DNA of 64,000 nt. Origin: AM-0621 sp964386705 (GTDB taxonomy: Bacteria; Planctomycetota; Planctomycetia; Planctomycetales; Planctomycetaceae). How positions within the stretch are numbered: position 1 is the stretch's first letter; each line of letters begins with the position of its first letter. Of this stretch, positions 54,370 to 63,682 are shown piece after piece. Below the pieces are notes generated by a model that made no database searches, had not been told where the DNA came from, and saw nothing but the letters and a program-made list of their open reading frames with translations. The DNA is taken from positions 1 to 64,000 of the forward strand of contig CAYLTY010000009.1 in NCBI GenBank assembly GCA_964386705.1, in the 5' to 3' direction. The position numbers and the translations under genes were made by a program.

Positions 54370-55164
54370 TTAGATCTGTGAGTAGGCGGCTGGGGTCAAC
54401 AGGGTGTTGGTGATGCGAGAAACGATCTTCTTGTCTTCGTATTCCGGGATGGCTTTGAGCTTTTGCCATTCGGGATCGCCACGGAACTTGTTCCAGGCGT
54501 CGGTGCGCGCTTTGTCATCGTCGAAGGCCAGCAAGTACGTGAGGTTGGGCATCCGCTGACCGGCGATGGTTTCACCAAACAGCACGGGAGTCAGGCCGAC
54601 TCGCCGGAAGATCGCAATCTCGCCTTGATTGAACATCTCGATCTTCTTTTGACCGGCGGCTTCGTTGTGACTCTCGTAGATGCGTAAGTTATAGACCTGT
54701 GCTTTGCTCTTGGGCTTTTCGACCTTGGGCATGGTTTCAAAGGCACGCAACAACGAACTCTCGATGCGGTCATAAATCGGGTCTGTTGCTTGGGCGGCCA
54801 GATAACTCGCAGCAGCCTTTTGGTGCTCTGCGTCAGTAGCAAGCTTCGCTGATGTGGTTGCCCATTGCTCAATGCTGTCGTAGGGCACTAGCACATAGTA
54901 GGTCAGCGGCTTGGGCTGTTGATCTGCCGGTTGAGTCTCCACATACACACCCACCGCCTTGGCTCCCAAACGATTGAGCGACGGGATCAAGGCTTTCTCG
55001 GCGTACTCATCGAACAGCTTATGCTTATCTGCTTTGAGCCGAATCGTCCTCAACTCAAACACCTGCCGACCACCTTTCGCATCGTCTGCCGCCGAAGTCA
55101 TGTCAGCCAATGCGACCACGCCGGCACCAGCGATCGTCGAGCTCAAGAAGGTACGTCGCTCCAT
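54370..55164 (-). CDS. NIPSNAP-domain protein with Tat-like signal
   Basis: Protein of 264 residues. The N-terminus MERRTFLSSTIAGAGVVALAD is a twin-arginine-like signal, so the product is probably exported folded. Two NIPSNAP units follow, opening with FELRTIRLKADKHKLFDEY (about residue 36) and YNLRIYESHNEAAGQKKIEM (about 160), each a ferredoxin-like alpha/beta barrel half. The biochemical role of NIPSNAP proteins in bacteria is unknown. The ATG has a GGAG eight bases upstream. It lies 40 bases downstream of the kinase gene on the same strand and may be co-transcribed. Confidence 0.85.
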   Translation of the reverse strand: MERRTFLSSTIAGAGVVALADMTSAADDAKGGRQVFELRTIRLKADKHKLFDEYAEKALIPSLNRLGAKAVGVYVETQPADQQPKPLTYYVLVPYDSIEQWATTSAKLATDAEHQKAAASYLAAQATDPIYDRIESSLLRAFETMPKVEKPKSKAQVYNLRIYESHNEAAGQKKIEMFNQGEIAIFRRVGLTPVLFGETIAGQRMPNLTYLLAFDDDKARTDAWNKFRGDPEWQKLKAIPEYEDKKIVSRITNTLLTPAAYSQI

Positions 55165-55204
55165 GGGGCGATCTCCGAAGAAGGATTGTCGAGGGAGTGA
55201 TGAG

Positions 55205-58200
55205 TTACGGGGCTTCGGCCTTGGATCTCACTGGTGCATCCAACTCTCGCACCACGCGAAAGCCGTGGTCGTTGTTGCGGTTGGCCGGATGGTCGTGGTA
55301 GCGATAGGCGCTCCGGCAGTAGGCCGGGTCCGTGTTCCAGTGACCACCGCGTATCACGCGGTCGACCCCGGCGGATGGCCCCTTGGGATCGTTCAGCGGC
55401 GACTTCTCATACCACTTCTCGTCATAGAAATCGCCGCACCATTCCTGCAGGTTGCCGTGCATGTCGAACAATCCAAATCCGTTCGACAGCTTCGTTCCGA
55501 CCGACCGGGGCTTGCCGCCCGGCTTGTTGTGCCAACCGTACTTCTCCAGTTCGCTGTTGCTGTCACCAAACGAGTACAGCGTTGTCGTGCCGGCCCGGCA
55601 GGAGTACTCCCACTCGGCCTCAGTTGGCAGACGGTACGTGGCCTTTTCTTGATCGCTGAGCCACTTGCAGTACGCCACTGCGTCATTCCAGGTAATCGCG
55701 GCGGCCGGAGAATCATCCGTAACGGCGTAGAGCGGATTGAGGTACGTCTGCAGCGGTTTCGGTGGCTGATTGGAATCAGCGGACTGCGCTGCTTTGGCTT
55801 CCGCTGCGGCCTTCTCACCCTGTGTGATATAGGCCGTCGCCGAGAACTTCTTGAACTGGCCGATGGTGACCTCCGTGGCACTCATCAGGAATGGGCTGGT
55901 GATGACGACTTTGTGTTCCGGTCGTTCCAAGTTCGGATTCTGACCTTTGCCCCCTTGATTGGCCTTGGATTCAGCAACCAATTTCAAAGCCGCAGCAACC
56001 TGCTCCTCAGTGCTACCCATGAGGAACTCACCCGGTGGGATTAGGACCATCTTCGCGCCGGCCGAGTTGGTCGTCTCGACCGTCGTGCCGAGATGCTTGG
56101 CCCACGCCTCTTGATGCGCGCGAGCTTGCTTCGCGTCGAAGGGGGCGACCGCAGTCACCGGAGCCGGACGCGCGAGGGCTTCTTTAACGGCGTCTACGGG
56201 CAGTGAGACACGGAATCCGATGTATGGCACGCGATCGACTGTGGCCTGCCACGCACGATTCGACGAATAAGAAAACTCCGGTCCTCCGTCGTAGAGTCCA
56301 CAACGGGCGATGTGGTAAGGCTGTCCGGTAGCGGATCCGCGCGGATTCACCGCCGGTTCCTTAGCAAACTGCTGATAGTAGTCGGGTTGATACTCGTCAT
56401 CGCACCACTCGCGCAAATTGCCGTGGATGTCGAACAGGCCGAAGGGGTTCGACTTGAGTCTTCCGACAGGTCGCGGTGCGCCTCCAGTATTCCGGATAAA
56501 CCACGCCACAGTTGGTAGCAGCGAAACGTCGTCGCCGAACCAGAATCGAGTGGTCGAACCTGCGCGACAGGCAAACTCCCATTGCGCTTCCGAGGGCAAC
56601 TGATATCCAGAGCCTTTAAGCAACTTGACCGCGCCATCGCTACGTGCATACCAAGGCCTGAACAGTTCCTTCTCACTCAACTTCGCGCAGAACTCTGCGG
56701 CGTCAAGCCAACTCACAGAGTCAACTGGCAGATTGCCTTTCTCGGAGCCCCCAAAACTAGCCGGATTGGAGCCGAGTACAGCCTGCCATTGATCCTGAGT
56801 GACCTTGGTCGTTGCTAGATAAAACGGTTGCGTGAGCGTAACGGTATGCTGTGGCAACTGGCTTCTAGCCATCGTGTGCCAACTCTGGTTCTCCCCGTAC
56901 GCACGCAGAGTCTCGTCCACTTCCTGTTGAGTGCTGCCCATCAGAAACTCGCCCGGTGGTATCAGGACGAACTTCATGCCAATGCTGTTGGTGTACTCAA
57001 CCGGCACGCCGAGATGCGTGGCCCACGCCTCTTGATGCTCACGGGCTTGCTGGGCGTTGAAAGGGGCGACTGCGGGCTTGGGGACGTTCTTCAACGCCTC
57101 TCGCACGGCATCCGCCGGTAGTGCTACTCGAAACCCAATCATATTAGCACGGTTCGCTGGATAGTTATCGAGGCGAGCCGCGGACCAGCAAACAGTAGCC
57201 GGGTTGAGCCAATTGCCGCCGCGCATCACGCGATTGGCTTCGGCGGAAGCTGGGCTGCCTGGATTGATCGCTGGCTTCTCCGTGAATGGGCCATAGGATG
57301 TGAGCTCCCACGCATCCTCCACCAATTCCCACACGTTGCCGTGAATGTCATGCAACCCGAGGGGGTTCGCTTTTAGCTCACCCTTGGCATGCGTCCGACC
57401 GCCCGAATTCGTGCCGTACCAGCCGGCCTGCGCCAGTCCGTCGTCCTTGTCACCGATCCAGTATTTTGTCGTAGTCCCAGCCCGGCAGGCGAACTCCCAT
57501 TCCGCCTCAGTGGGTAACCGGTAGCCCGTGCCGTCCAAGTGCGTGATCACCTCACCGGCCCGGAAGTAAAACGGTTTCAGCTTGTCAGTCTGACTCAACT
57601 TCGAGCAGAACTCCGCGGCGTCGTTCCAACTCACCGTTTCCACCGGATGTTTGGTAGTGTCCATGCCGGCTATGACGTCCTTACCCAACCCCATCGCGGA
57701 GAAGTGCGACGGATTGCTTCCCATGACTTTTTCATACTCGCCCTGAGTGACCTCGTTCACTCCCAGATAGATCGCTTGCGTCAGAACTACCTTGTGTTGT
57801 GGAGCTTCACTTTGAACATATTTCTGCCATGGCTTAGCTTCGCTGACCTCTTGGAGATGTGCCTCAAGTGCCACTAGTGAGCTTCCCATCATGAACTCGC
57901 CGGGTGGGACGAGCATGAACTTCATACCGATGCCGTTGGTGTACTCAACCGGCACGCCAAGATGCTTCGCCCACGCCTCTTGATGCGCACGGGCTTGCTT
58001 GGCGTCGAAAGGCGCGACGGCCATCGGTGGTACTTTGGCGGGTGGCGGAACTGGATTGAGACCGTTGGCACGCGATGTCGCCAGACCGGTCAGTTTGCGA
58101 ATGACTCGAAACGTGCTGGAGTATATCGGAACGTCGAAAGTGTGTGCGGCTCGACTGGCACTACGGCCGAGTAACGGCGAATTGAAGAAATTTCCGCCGC

Positions 58201-61200
58201 GCACGACGCGATTGACATTGATCGGAGGGGCGACAGGATCAACGGCGGGGGATGTTTTGTAATAGTCAGGGTCCACACAATCGAGACACCATTCTTCAGC
58301 GTTGCCGTGCATGTCGTAGAGGCCAAAAGGATTGGGACGCTTGCGGGCGACAACACTGATCGCGCTGACGTTGCCTCCGGGGAATGCGGCTTCATCAGTC
58401 CCTTTGGCCTCCAAGTTGCCATACCAAAACGCAGTCTCCGTCCCGGCTCGGCAGGCGTATTCCCATTGGGCTTCGCTTGGCAGACTATAGGCGACGGGCA
58501 ACTGAGCGGCCGTGCGATTTTCCGGGGGGACGGCCTGCTCGTGGTCGCTGAGCCAGCGGCAAAACTCTCCCGCATCGTTCCATGTCACCTGCAAGACGGG
58601 GACGTCATCACTGTCATCGCTGCCAGTCGGTGCGAAGGGGATGCCGGGATGGCGCCAGTTCACGCTCGACTTGCGGACGAATTGCCCGTTCTCCATGACT
58701 GTGCCTCCTGGTCCACGCTCCGCTTCGGTTTTGTAAGATGCGTGTTCCGCGAACTTTCGAAACTGTCCTCTCGTCAGTTCCGTGGCTGATACATAAAACG
58801 GTTCGGAAATGGTCACACGGTGGCGTGGTGACTCTAACTTCGGCACGCCCGTATCCCATTTCCAATTCTGAAATGCTTCGACGACCGTGTTGATCTCTTC
58901 GTCACGGCTGCCCATCCAAAATTCGCCGGGCGGGATCAGCACCATCTTCATGCCGATCGGATTCGTGTACTCGGCCGGCACGCCGAGATACCTGGCCCAC
59001 GCCTCTTGATGCGCGCGGGCTTGCGTGGCGTCGAAGGGAGCGATCGCTGCCGGTGGCGTCTTCGCTCCCTCGACAATCTTGCCGTCCCAATTGATCTTGC
59101 ACTGCGGCAAGGCTTTACTCAGCTCGGCGACTCCGCCTGCGGTCACGCTCGTTAATCGGAGCTCAAGCTCGGTCAGACTCTTGCAGTCCTTGAGTCGCGC
59201 CAGGCTGTTATCATTAGTGTTCGCTCCGTGGAGTAGGATTTTCGATAATGCTTTGAAATCCTTTAGGCTGGCAAATCCTGCCTCCGTCAAGTTTGCAGAC
59301 GCCAACTCTAGCGCGGTCAAATTCGTGCAGCCCCTGAAGTGCGATAACCCCACGTCGCTTAGCCCGAAGTCGAGACTCAAGTATGTCAGTTCCGTGCAGT
59401 TCTCGAAGCGGGCCAACCCCGGCTCAGCAGCCTTGGGGAGGTGGGAAATTCCAAGGTCTTTTAGCTGTTTGCAGTCCTTGAAGACGGCCAGCCCTTGTGC
59501 CGTCACCATGCCGCATTCCAGCCTGAGGCCCTGCAAGTCCTTGCAGTCCTCGAAATTGGCCAGTCCGGTATCGGTCACTCCTTGGTACAACAGCCCAAGC
59601 CGATTCAGTTTCTTGCAGTCCTTGAAACTGGCAAGGCCCGCATCGGTGACCGACATGTTATAGCCGAGGATGAGTTCCTGGAGGTTCTTGCAGTCCCTGA
59701 AATTGGCGAGGCCTGCATCTGTTACCTTCGTGCCTGCTAGTTCCAGGGCGACGAGGTTCTTGCAGTCCTTGAAATAGGCCAGACAAGCGTCGCCCGGCAC
59801 GTGTAACTTGAGATGAAGTAGATCCTTGCAGTCCTTGAAGTGGACCAGGCCGACGTCACTCACCGGGGTATTCTGCAGAAGATCGACTTCCCGCAACTGG
59901 AATTTCTCGCGCGGCAACTCGGCGACCGCCGTAATCCACGGAGTGTCTGCCTTGATGCGCACGCTTCCACGAATCGACAGCACGTATTCGGCGGCACGCC
60001 GATCGGGGTCGCTGGCCAGCATCGTGTTTGCTGATCCGTCCGATTTGACCCACTTCGCCCCGACGATCTTGCCGTGATGGTTGTTGCCGGACGAATCCTT
60101 GAGCACATCGCCCTGGCCTTCGTCGAAGCGATAGAGCGCGAGTGTGTCTTTGTCGGGCGTGAAGCGCGGCTGGGGCGAAAAGTTCTGGGTATAACGCGCA
60201 CTCGTCGAGATGCGGACTGGGCCGATATCGCCATCGAAAAAGCGGTCGAAGCCACCATTGGTGGCGATCGGTGAACCGCCGATCGTCAGCACTTCACCCG
60301 CCTGCGGTACGGAGTAGGAGTTCGCCGGCGCCTGTTGGGCTTGCCCATTCACGAACAGCGTCGATTTCTGGCCGTCCCACACGCCGGCGATGTGACACCA
60401 ATCGCGCGATGGTGGTGGCGAATCTTCTCGCTGAGCCACCCAGTGGTCGCCAGCATAGCGCCAGAGTGCCCAGGCATTCTCGACCGGACCAATGTTGAAG
60501 CCCCGTGGGCCGGGCATGATCACCACCTGCGAATCGCGTGGTGTGGCGACCTTGGCCCAGGCCTCGATCGTCAGCGGATCGAGCGAGCTTTTGGCCTTCA
60601 GTGTCGGCACGTCGACGAGGCAGTCTTTTCCGTTGAAGTGCAGAAAGGTCTTCGGCAATTGGCTCGGCTGCGGCAGAACAGGTACCCATTTCGCGCCCAC
60701 GATCTTGCCGTGATGGTTGTTGCCGGACGAGTCCTTGAGAACGTCACCACTCCCTTCATCGAAGTGATAGAGCACCACGGTGTCGGCGTCAGGCACAAAG
60801 CGTTGTGTTCGCGGCGGGGGCGTAAAAGTATCTTTGTATCTCGCGACGCGTGAGACGCGCACATTTCTCATGGCGCCGCTGAAGAAGGCGAACTTTGCAT
60901 CCTGCTGTCCACAGCCAAGTAGTAAACCCGCGAACGAATGGGGCTGGGTAATCGATGAGATGTTGTCACTGGCAAGCACACCATTGGAATAGACTCGCAC
61001 GCTTTCCTTGGTTCGAACAGCGGCCAGGTGGACCCACTGGCCATGCTCAGCGCGAGTCGCGTGCGAATACACGAATTTGCCGGGGTCAATGGCTCCCCCA
61101 GAGGGCGAATCATGTCCGAACCAGATGCCCCGATACGCCCCTTCATTGACGCTGTTGACTGCCGCAACGACGCCAGTGTCATTCGCGTCCTGTCGCGCCC

Positions 61201-63475
61201 AGGCTTCAATTGTGATTTCCTGATCGCGCGTCAGCGGAACCGATTTCGCTTCGACATAGTCGTCACCGTCGAATTGCAATGCGTAGCCTGATCCATTGGA
61301 TGGCGTCTCATTCGACTTGCCTCCCGGGCTAGCCACCCACTTCGCCCCGACGATCTTGCCGTGATGATTGTTGCCAGAGGAGTCGATGAGCTTGTCCCCT
61401 TGACCTTCGTCAAAATGGTAGAGCGCGAGCGTGTGCTCATCTGGTGCAAAGCGATCGGCCTGAGCAGAAGCGAAACGTGTCTTGTAGCGAGCGACTCGCG
61501 AGACGCGCAGCTCATCAATCGTGCCCAAGAAATTGAAACTCGGTTGGCGGTCTGTTGGGCTCAGCCGAGCCCCAATGTTGAAATGCTGAGTCGCGGCTGG
61601 CATGTCGTTGTTAGTGGCATGCTCGGCTACAGGTTCCCCGTTCACGTAAAGTTGAACTCGCGAATCACTCCAGACTGCGGCCAGATGGGTCTGCTCGCTG
61701 TTCGCTGCGGCATCCGTGTGAGCAATTGAATGCTGTCCCGCAGCGCCCGCCACAAATGTTCGTTTCCAAACCCATTCCCCACCCATGCGGCTGAGATACA
61801 GAAGTTCGGACTCAGCAATCGTCGCACTCTTGTCGTTCGCATAGGGGCGAACCAGACATTCGATCGTGAGCTCTGGTAGATCCTTCGTGACCAGCGTGGA
61901 GACATCGACAAAGCTCTTCTGGTCGTTGAACTCCAAGGCGTAGTTGGTTGGTGGTAACGCTTCCGCAGCGCTCGGCGAGACGGCAGTCTTCGGGTTCGCA
62001 TCTTCCGAATTGCTAAGCTGCGTTCCCGGTTTCTCGCGTACTGCGAAAAAGATCCCCAACAACACCGCAACAACTGCTGCGACCGAGCCGAGCAGCAGTG
62101 GCTTCTTTTTCTTTGCGATGGGCGAGAGGGATCGTTCCAGAGTCAGCGACTGCTCGGTGTGCGGGTCAGTGCCCACTTCGCCAGCAGACGAGATCATCGT
62201 TTCGGAGAATTCGGACTCAGCAGCAACCTCTGCCTTCGGACTCACAATCGTCGGGCTACCGACATCGGCCGAACTATTGCCAGACAACTCCTTTTTGAGT
62301 TGTGGCATAGTCGCACTGCTCCCGGCCGTCGAACCGCTGACGAACGTGACGGTGCGCGAACCGCCGGGTAGGCAGCGTTCCAACTCCGCGATGACTTCGG
62401 TCATTGACTGCGGTCGGTCTTCCGGTCGCTTGGCCACCATGCGACGAAAAACCGCTTCGAGCGCCGGAAAGGATTCGTCGGGCGTATCGAATTCAGGCAG
62501 GCTGGCGAGGTCGATTTCTGTCACCGTCTCGGTGGTGGCGTTCTTTCCTCGATTGACCTTCCGCGACTCTTCCACCAGCGAAGGGATGGCACCATTCTGA
62601 TGAGCCATCAGCTTCTTCATCATGGTGTCGCCGTCGTACACGACCTTGCCGGTGAGCAGGTAGTACAACGAACAACCCAGCGAATAGATGTCGCTCCGCG
62701 CATCGGCGTGCTTGGTATCCATCGCTTGCTCGGGGGACATGTAGTCCACAGTCCCCATGATGGTGCCGGTATTGGTCAGTCCCGCACCTTCCGAACTGCC
62801 GCCGATCGCGCCATCAATGCGTGCCAAGCCCATGTCGAGGATCTTGACGTTGCCCTTGGCATCCATCAGCAGATTGGCAGGCTTGATGTCGCGGTGGATG
62901 ACACCTTGCTCGTGAGCGAACTCAAGTCCTCGCGCAGCCTGAATGATGCAGCGAATCGCTTGCTCAATCGGCAGTGGGCCCTGCTTCTTGACGCGGACCG
63001 CCAGATCGCTGCCGTCTACGTACTCCATCACCAGGAAGTGAGTGCCCTTGGCCTCGTCTGCATCGTCAGCGGCGACAATGTTGGGATGCCGCAACTTCGC
63101 AGCGGCTTCCACTTCGCGATGGAAGCGTTTCAGCGCATCCGGAGTTTGTACGGCCGCGGGTGACATGACCTTGATCGCCACCAGGCGTTTCATCCGCTTG
63201 TGCTCGGCCTTCAGCACCATCCCCATGCCACCCTGACCCAGCTTGTCGAGGACGACATAGTTGCCGAGGACCAGCGTCTTCCCTTTGCCGGCGTAGATCT
63301 GCTCGGCTTGGTACTTCGTCAGCTTCTTCTGCTTGACCAACTCCTTTGCCAGTTGCTCGCCATCCTTGGGCTGTTTGTCCTCGGGAAGCCCCGCCAGCAG
63401 CGCAGACACGTCTTCCGCAGACAGCAACCCGCTGGCGGTCAGATGATCGCGAAATTGATCGGTCGATAACGCCAT
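55205..63475 (-). CDS. Giant Ser/Thr protein kinase with three LamG, LRR and four SUMF1 domains
   Basis: Protein of 2756 residues. The kinase domain (about 72-345) has GQGGMG, Lys102, HRDIKPANLL (194-203) and DMG (214-216) in place of DFG, then GTVDYMSPEQ. One membrane helix lies near 453-480, so the rest should face the periplasm or exterior. Three LamG domains (about 510-665, 728-882, 942-1108) each end in nearly the same phrase, SSGNNHHGKIVGAKWV. Next come about eleven leucine-rich repeats of bacterial type (1198-1458; GLANFRDCKNLQELIL). Four SUMF1/formylglycine-enzyme-like domains (about 1505, 1842, 2161, 2471 onward) are each headed by QARAHQEAWA. None shows the paired catalytic cysteines of formylglycine-generating enzymes. 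It looks like a signalling receptor. A further SUMF1 gene lies upstream. Confidence 0.9.
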   Translation of the reverse strand: MALSTDQFRDHLTASGLLSAEDVSALLAGLPEDKQPKDGEQLAKELVKQKKLTKYQAEQIYAGKGKTLVLGNYVVLDKLGQGGMGMVLKAEHKRMKRLVAIKVMSPAAVQTPDALKRFHREVEAAAKLRHPNIVAADDADEAKGTHFLVMEYVDGSDLAVRVKKQGPLPIEQAIRCIIQAARGLEFAHEQGVIHRDIKPANLLMDAKGNVKILDMGLARIDGAIGGSSEGAGLTNTGTIMGTVDYMSPEQAMDTKHADARSDIYSLGCSLYYLLTGKVVYDGDTMMKKLMAHQNGAIPSLVEESRKVNRGKNATTETVTEIDLASLPEFDTPDESFPALEAVFRRMVAKRPEDRPQSMTEVIAELERCLPGGSRTVTFVSGSTAGSSATMPQLKKELSGNSSADVGSPTIVSPKAEVAAESEFSETMISSAGEVGTDPHTEQSLTLERSLSPIAKKKKPLLLGSVAAVVAVLLGIFFAVREKPGTQLSNSEDANPKTAVSPSAAEALPPTNYALEFNDQKSFVDVSTLVTKDLPELTIECLVRPYANDKSATIAESELLYLSRMGGEWVWKRTFVAGAAGQHSIAHTDAAANSEQTHLAAVWSDSRVQLYVNGEPVAEHATNNDMPAATQHFNIGARLSPTDRQPSFNFLGTIDELRVSRVARYKTRFASAQADRFAPDEHTLALYHFDEGQGDKLIDSSGNNHHGKIVGAKWVASPGGKSNETPSNGSGYALQFDGDDYVEAKSVPLTRDQEITIEAWARQDANDTGVVAAVNSVNEGAYRGIWFGHDSPSGGAIDPGKFVYSHATRAEHGQWVHLAAVRTKESVRVYSNGVLASDNISSITQPHSFAGLLLGCGQQDAKFAFFSGAMRNVRVSRVARYKDTFTPPPRTQRFVPDADTVVLYHFDEGSGDVLKDSSGNNHHGKIVGAKWVPVLPQPSQLPKTFLHFNGKDCLVDVPTLKAKSSLDPLTIEAWAKVATPRDSQVVIMPGPRGFNIGPVENAWALWRYAGDHWVAQREDSPPPSRDWCHIAGVWDGQKSTLFVNGQAQQAPANSYSVPQAGEVLTIGGSPIATNGGFDRFFDGDIGPVRISTSARYTQNFSPQPRFTPDKDTLALYRFDEGQGDVLKDSSGNNHHGKIVGAKWVKSDGSANTMLASDPDRRAAEYVLSIRGSVRIKADTPWITAVAELPREKFQLREVDLLQNTPVSDVGLVHFKDCKDLLHLKLHVPGDACLAYFKDCKNLVALELAGTKVTDAGLANFRDCKNLQELILGYNMSVTDAGLASFKDCKKLNRLGLLYQGVTDTGLANFEDCKDLQGLRLECGMVTAQGLAVFKDCKQLKDLGISHLPKAAEPGLARFENCTELTYLSLDFGLSDVGLSHFRGCTNLTALELASANLTEAGFASLKDFKALSKILLHGANTNDNSLARLKDCKSLTELELRLTSVTAGGVAELSKALPQCKINWDGKIVEGAKTPPAAIAPFDATQARAHQEAWARYLGVPAEYTNPIGMKMVLIPPGEFWMGSRDEEINTVVEAFQNWKWDTGVPKLESPRHRVTISEPFYVSATELTRGQFRKFAEHASYKTEAERGPGGTVMENGQFVRKSSVNWRHPGIPFAPTGSDDSDDVPVLQVTWNDAGEFCRWLSDHEQAVPPENRTAAQLPVAYSLPSEAQWEYACRAGTETAFWYGNLEAKGTDEAAFPGGNVSAISVVARKRPNPFGLYDMHGNAEEWCLDCVDPDYYKTSPAVDPVAPPINVNRVVRGGNFFNSPLLGRSASRAAHTFDVPIYSSTFRVIRKLTGLATSRANGLNPVPPPAKVPPMAVAPFDAKQARAHQEAWAKHLGVPVEYTNGIGMKFMLVPPGEFMMGSSLVALEAHLQEVSEAKPWQKYVQSEAPQHKVVLTQAIYLGVNEVTQGEYEKVMGSNPSHFSAMGLGKDVIAGMDTTKHPVETVSWNDAAEFCSKLSQTDKLKPFYFRAGEVITHLDGTGYRLPTEAEWEFACRAGTTTKYWIGDKDDGLAQAGWYGTNSGGRTHAKGELKANPLGLHDIHGNVWELVEDAWELTSYGPFTEKPAINPGSPASAEANRVMRGGNWLNPATVCWSAARLDNYPANRANMIGFRVALPADAVREALKNVPKPAVAPFNAQQAREHQEAWATHLGVPVEYTNSIGMKFVLIPPGEFLMGSTQQEVDETLRAYGENQSWHTMARSQLPQHTVTLTQPFYLATTKVTQDQWQAVLGSNPASFGGSEKGNLPVDSVSWLDAAEFCAKLSEKELFRPWYARSDGAVKLLKGSGYQLPSEAQWEFACRAGSTTRFWFGDDVSLLPTVAWFIRNTGGAPRPVGRLKSNPFGLFDIHGNLREWCDDEYQPDYYQQFAKEPAVNPRGSATGQPYHIARCGLYDGGPEFSYSSNRAWQATVDRVPYIGFRVSLPVDAVKEALARPAPVTAVAPFDAKQARAHQEAWAKHLGTTVETTNSAGAKMVLIPPGEFLMGSTEEQVAAALKLVAESKANQGGKGQNPNLERPEHKVVITSPFLMSATEVTIGQFKKFSATAYITQGEKAAAEAKAAQSADSNQPPKPLQTYLNPLYAVTDDSPAAAITWNDAVAYCKWLSDQEKATYRLPTEAEWEYSCRAGTTTLYSFGDSNSELEKYGWHNKPGGKPRSVGTKLSNGFGLFDMHGNLQEWCGDFYDEKWYEKSPLNDPKGPSAGVDRVIRGGHWNTDPAYCRSAYRYHDHPANRNNDHGFRVVRELDAPVRSKAEAP
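56098..59040 (-). repeat. Four copies of a linker-SUMF1 module inside the kinase gene
   Basis: A near-identical stretch encoding APFDAxQARAHQEAWA, then LGVP and a GMKxVLIPPGEFLMGS-type segment, recurs at about 56.1, 57.0, 58.0 and 59.0 kb, just before each SUMF1 domain. On the plus strand the 17-base core GCCCACGCCTCTTGATG starts at 56100, 57021, 57969 and 58995. The spacing of roughly 1 kb is a tandem duplication of a domain unit. Confidence 0.85.
60063..61367 (-). repeat. Three DNA-level repeats at the end of each LamG domain
   Basis: The same stretch, encoding FDEGxGDxLxDSSGNNHHGKIVGAKW, occurs three times. On the plus strand the 17-base core ACGATCTTGCCGTGATG is exact at 60063-60079, 60699-60715 and 61351-61367. 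Spacing is about 640 bases. Near-identity in DNA, while the LamG domains themselves differ, suggests recent gene conversion or selection on this segment. Confidence 0.85.
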
Positions 63476-63619
63476 ATTGAGTCATGAACTTCAAGACACG
63501 CAGCGAATCTTGAAGAGCTAATCTCGCCAGCCAGGTTTTCAGAAGAGCCCGCAGCAGTAAGCCTACGAATCCTGCTGCTGAAATGCACTCTAATCGTTCA
63601 TCTGTGGCCGTAGCTCAAA

Positions 63620-63655
63620 CAATCCTGCCCGCCATTTCTTCGGCGGACAGGATTG
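63620..63655 (-). terminator. Stem-loop after the upstream SUMF1 gene
   Basis: Arms 63620-63633 and 63642-63655 pair over 14 bp with one mismatch around an 8-base loop. It lies 28 bases beyond the stop of the partial SUMF1 gene and upstream of the kinase start, so it may separate their transcripts. A short T-rich tract follows on the minus strand. Confidence 0.5.
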
Positions 63656-63682
63656 TCCGCCCTCCACCCGTACTGCAGGTTG

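Noticed and set aside
55205..59040. SUMF1 domains read as active sulfatase-maturation enzymes
   Set aside because: The Cys pair required for catalysis is missing in all four copies, so the assignment would overreach.
55205..63475. Repeats inside the kinase gene considered as a CRISPR array
   Set aside because: Spacing is about 640-1000 bases, and the repeats are in frame within coding sequence at the same place in each protein domain.
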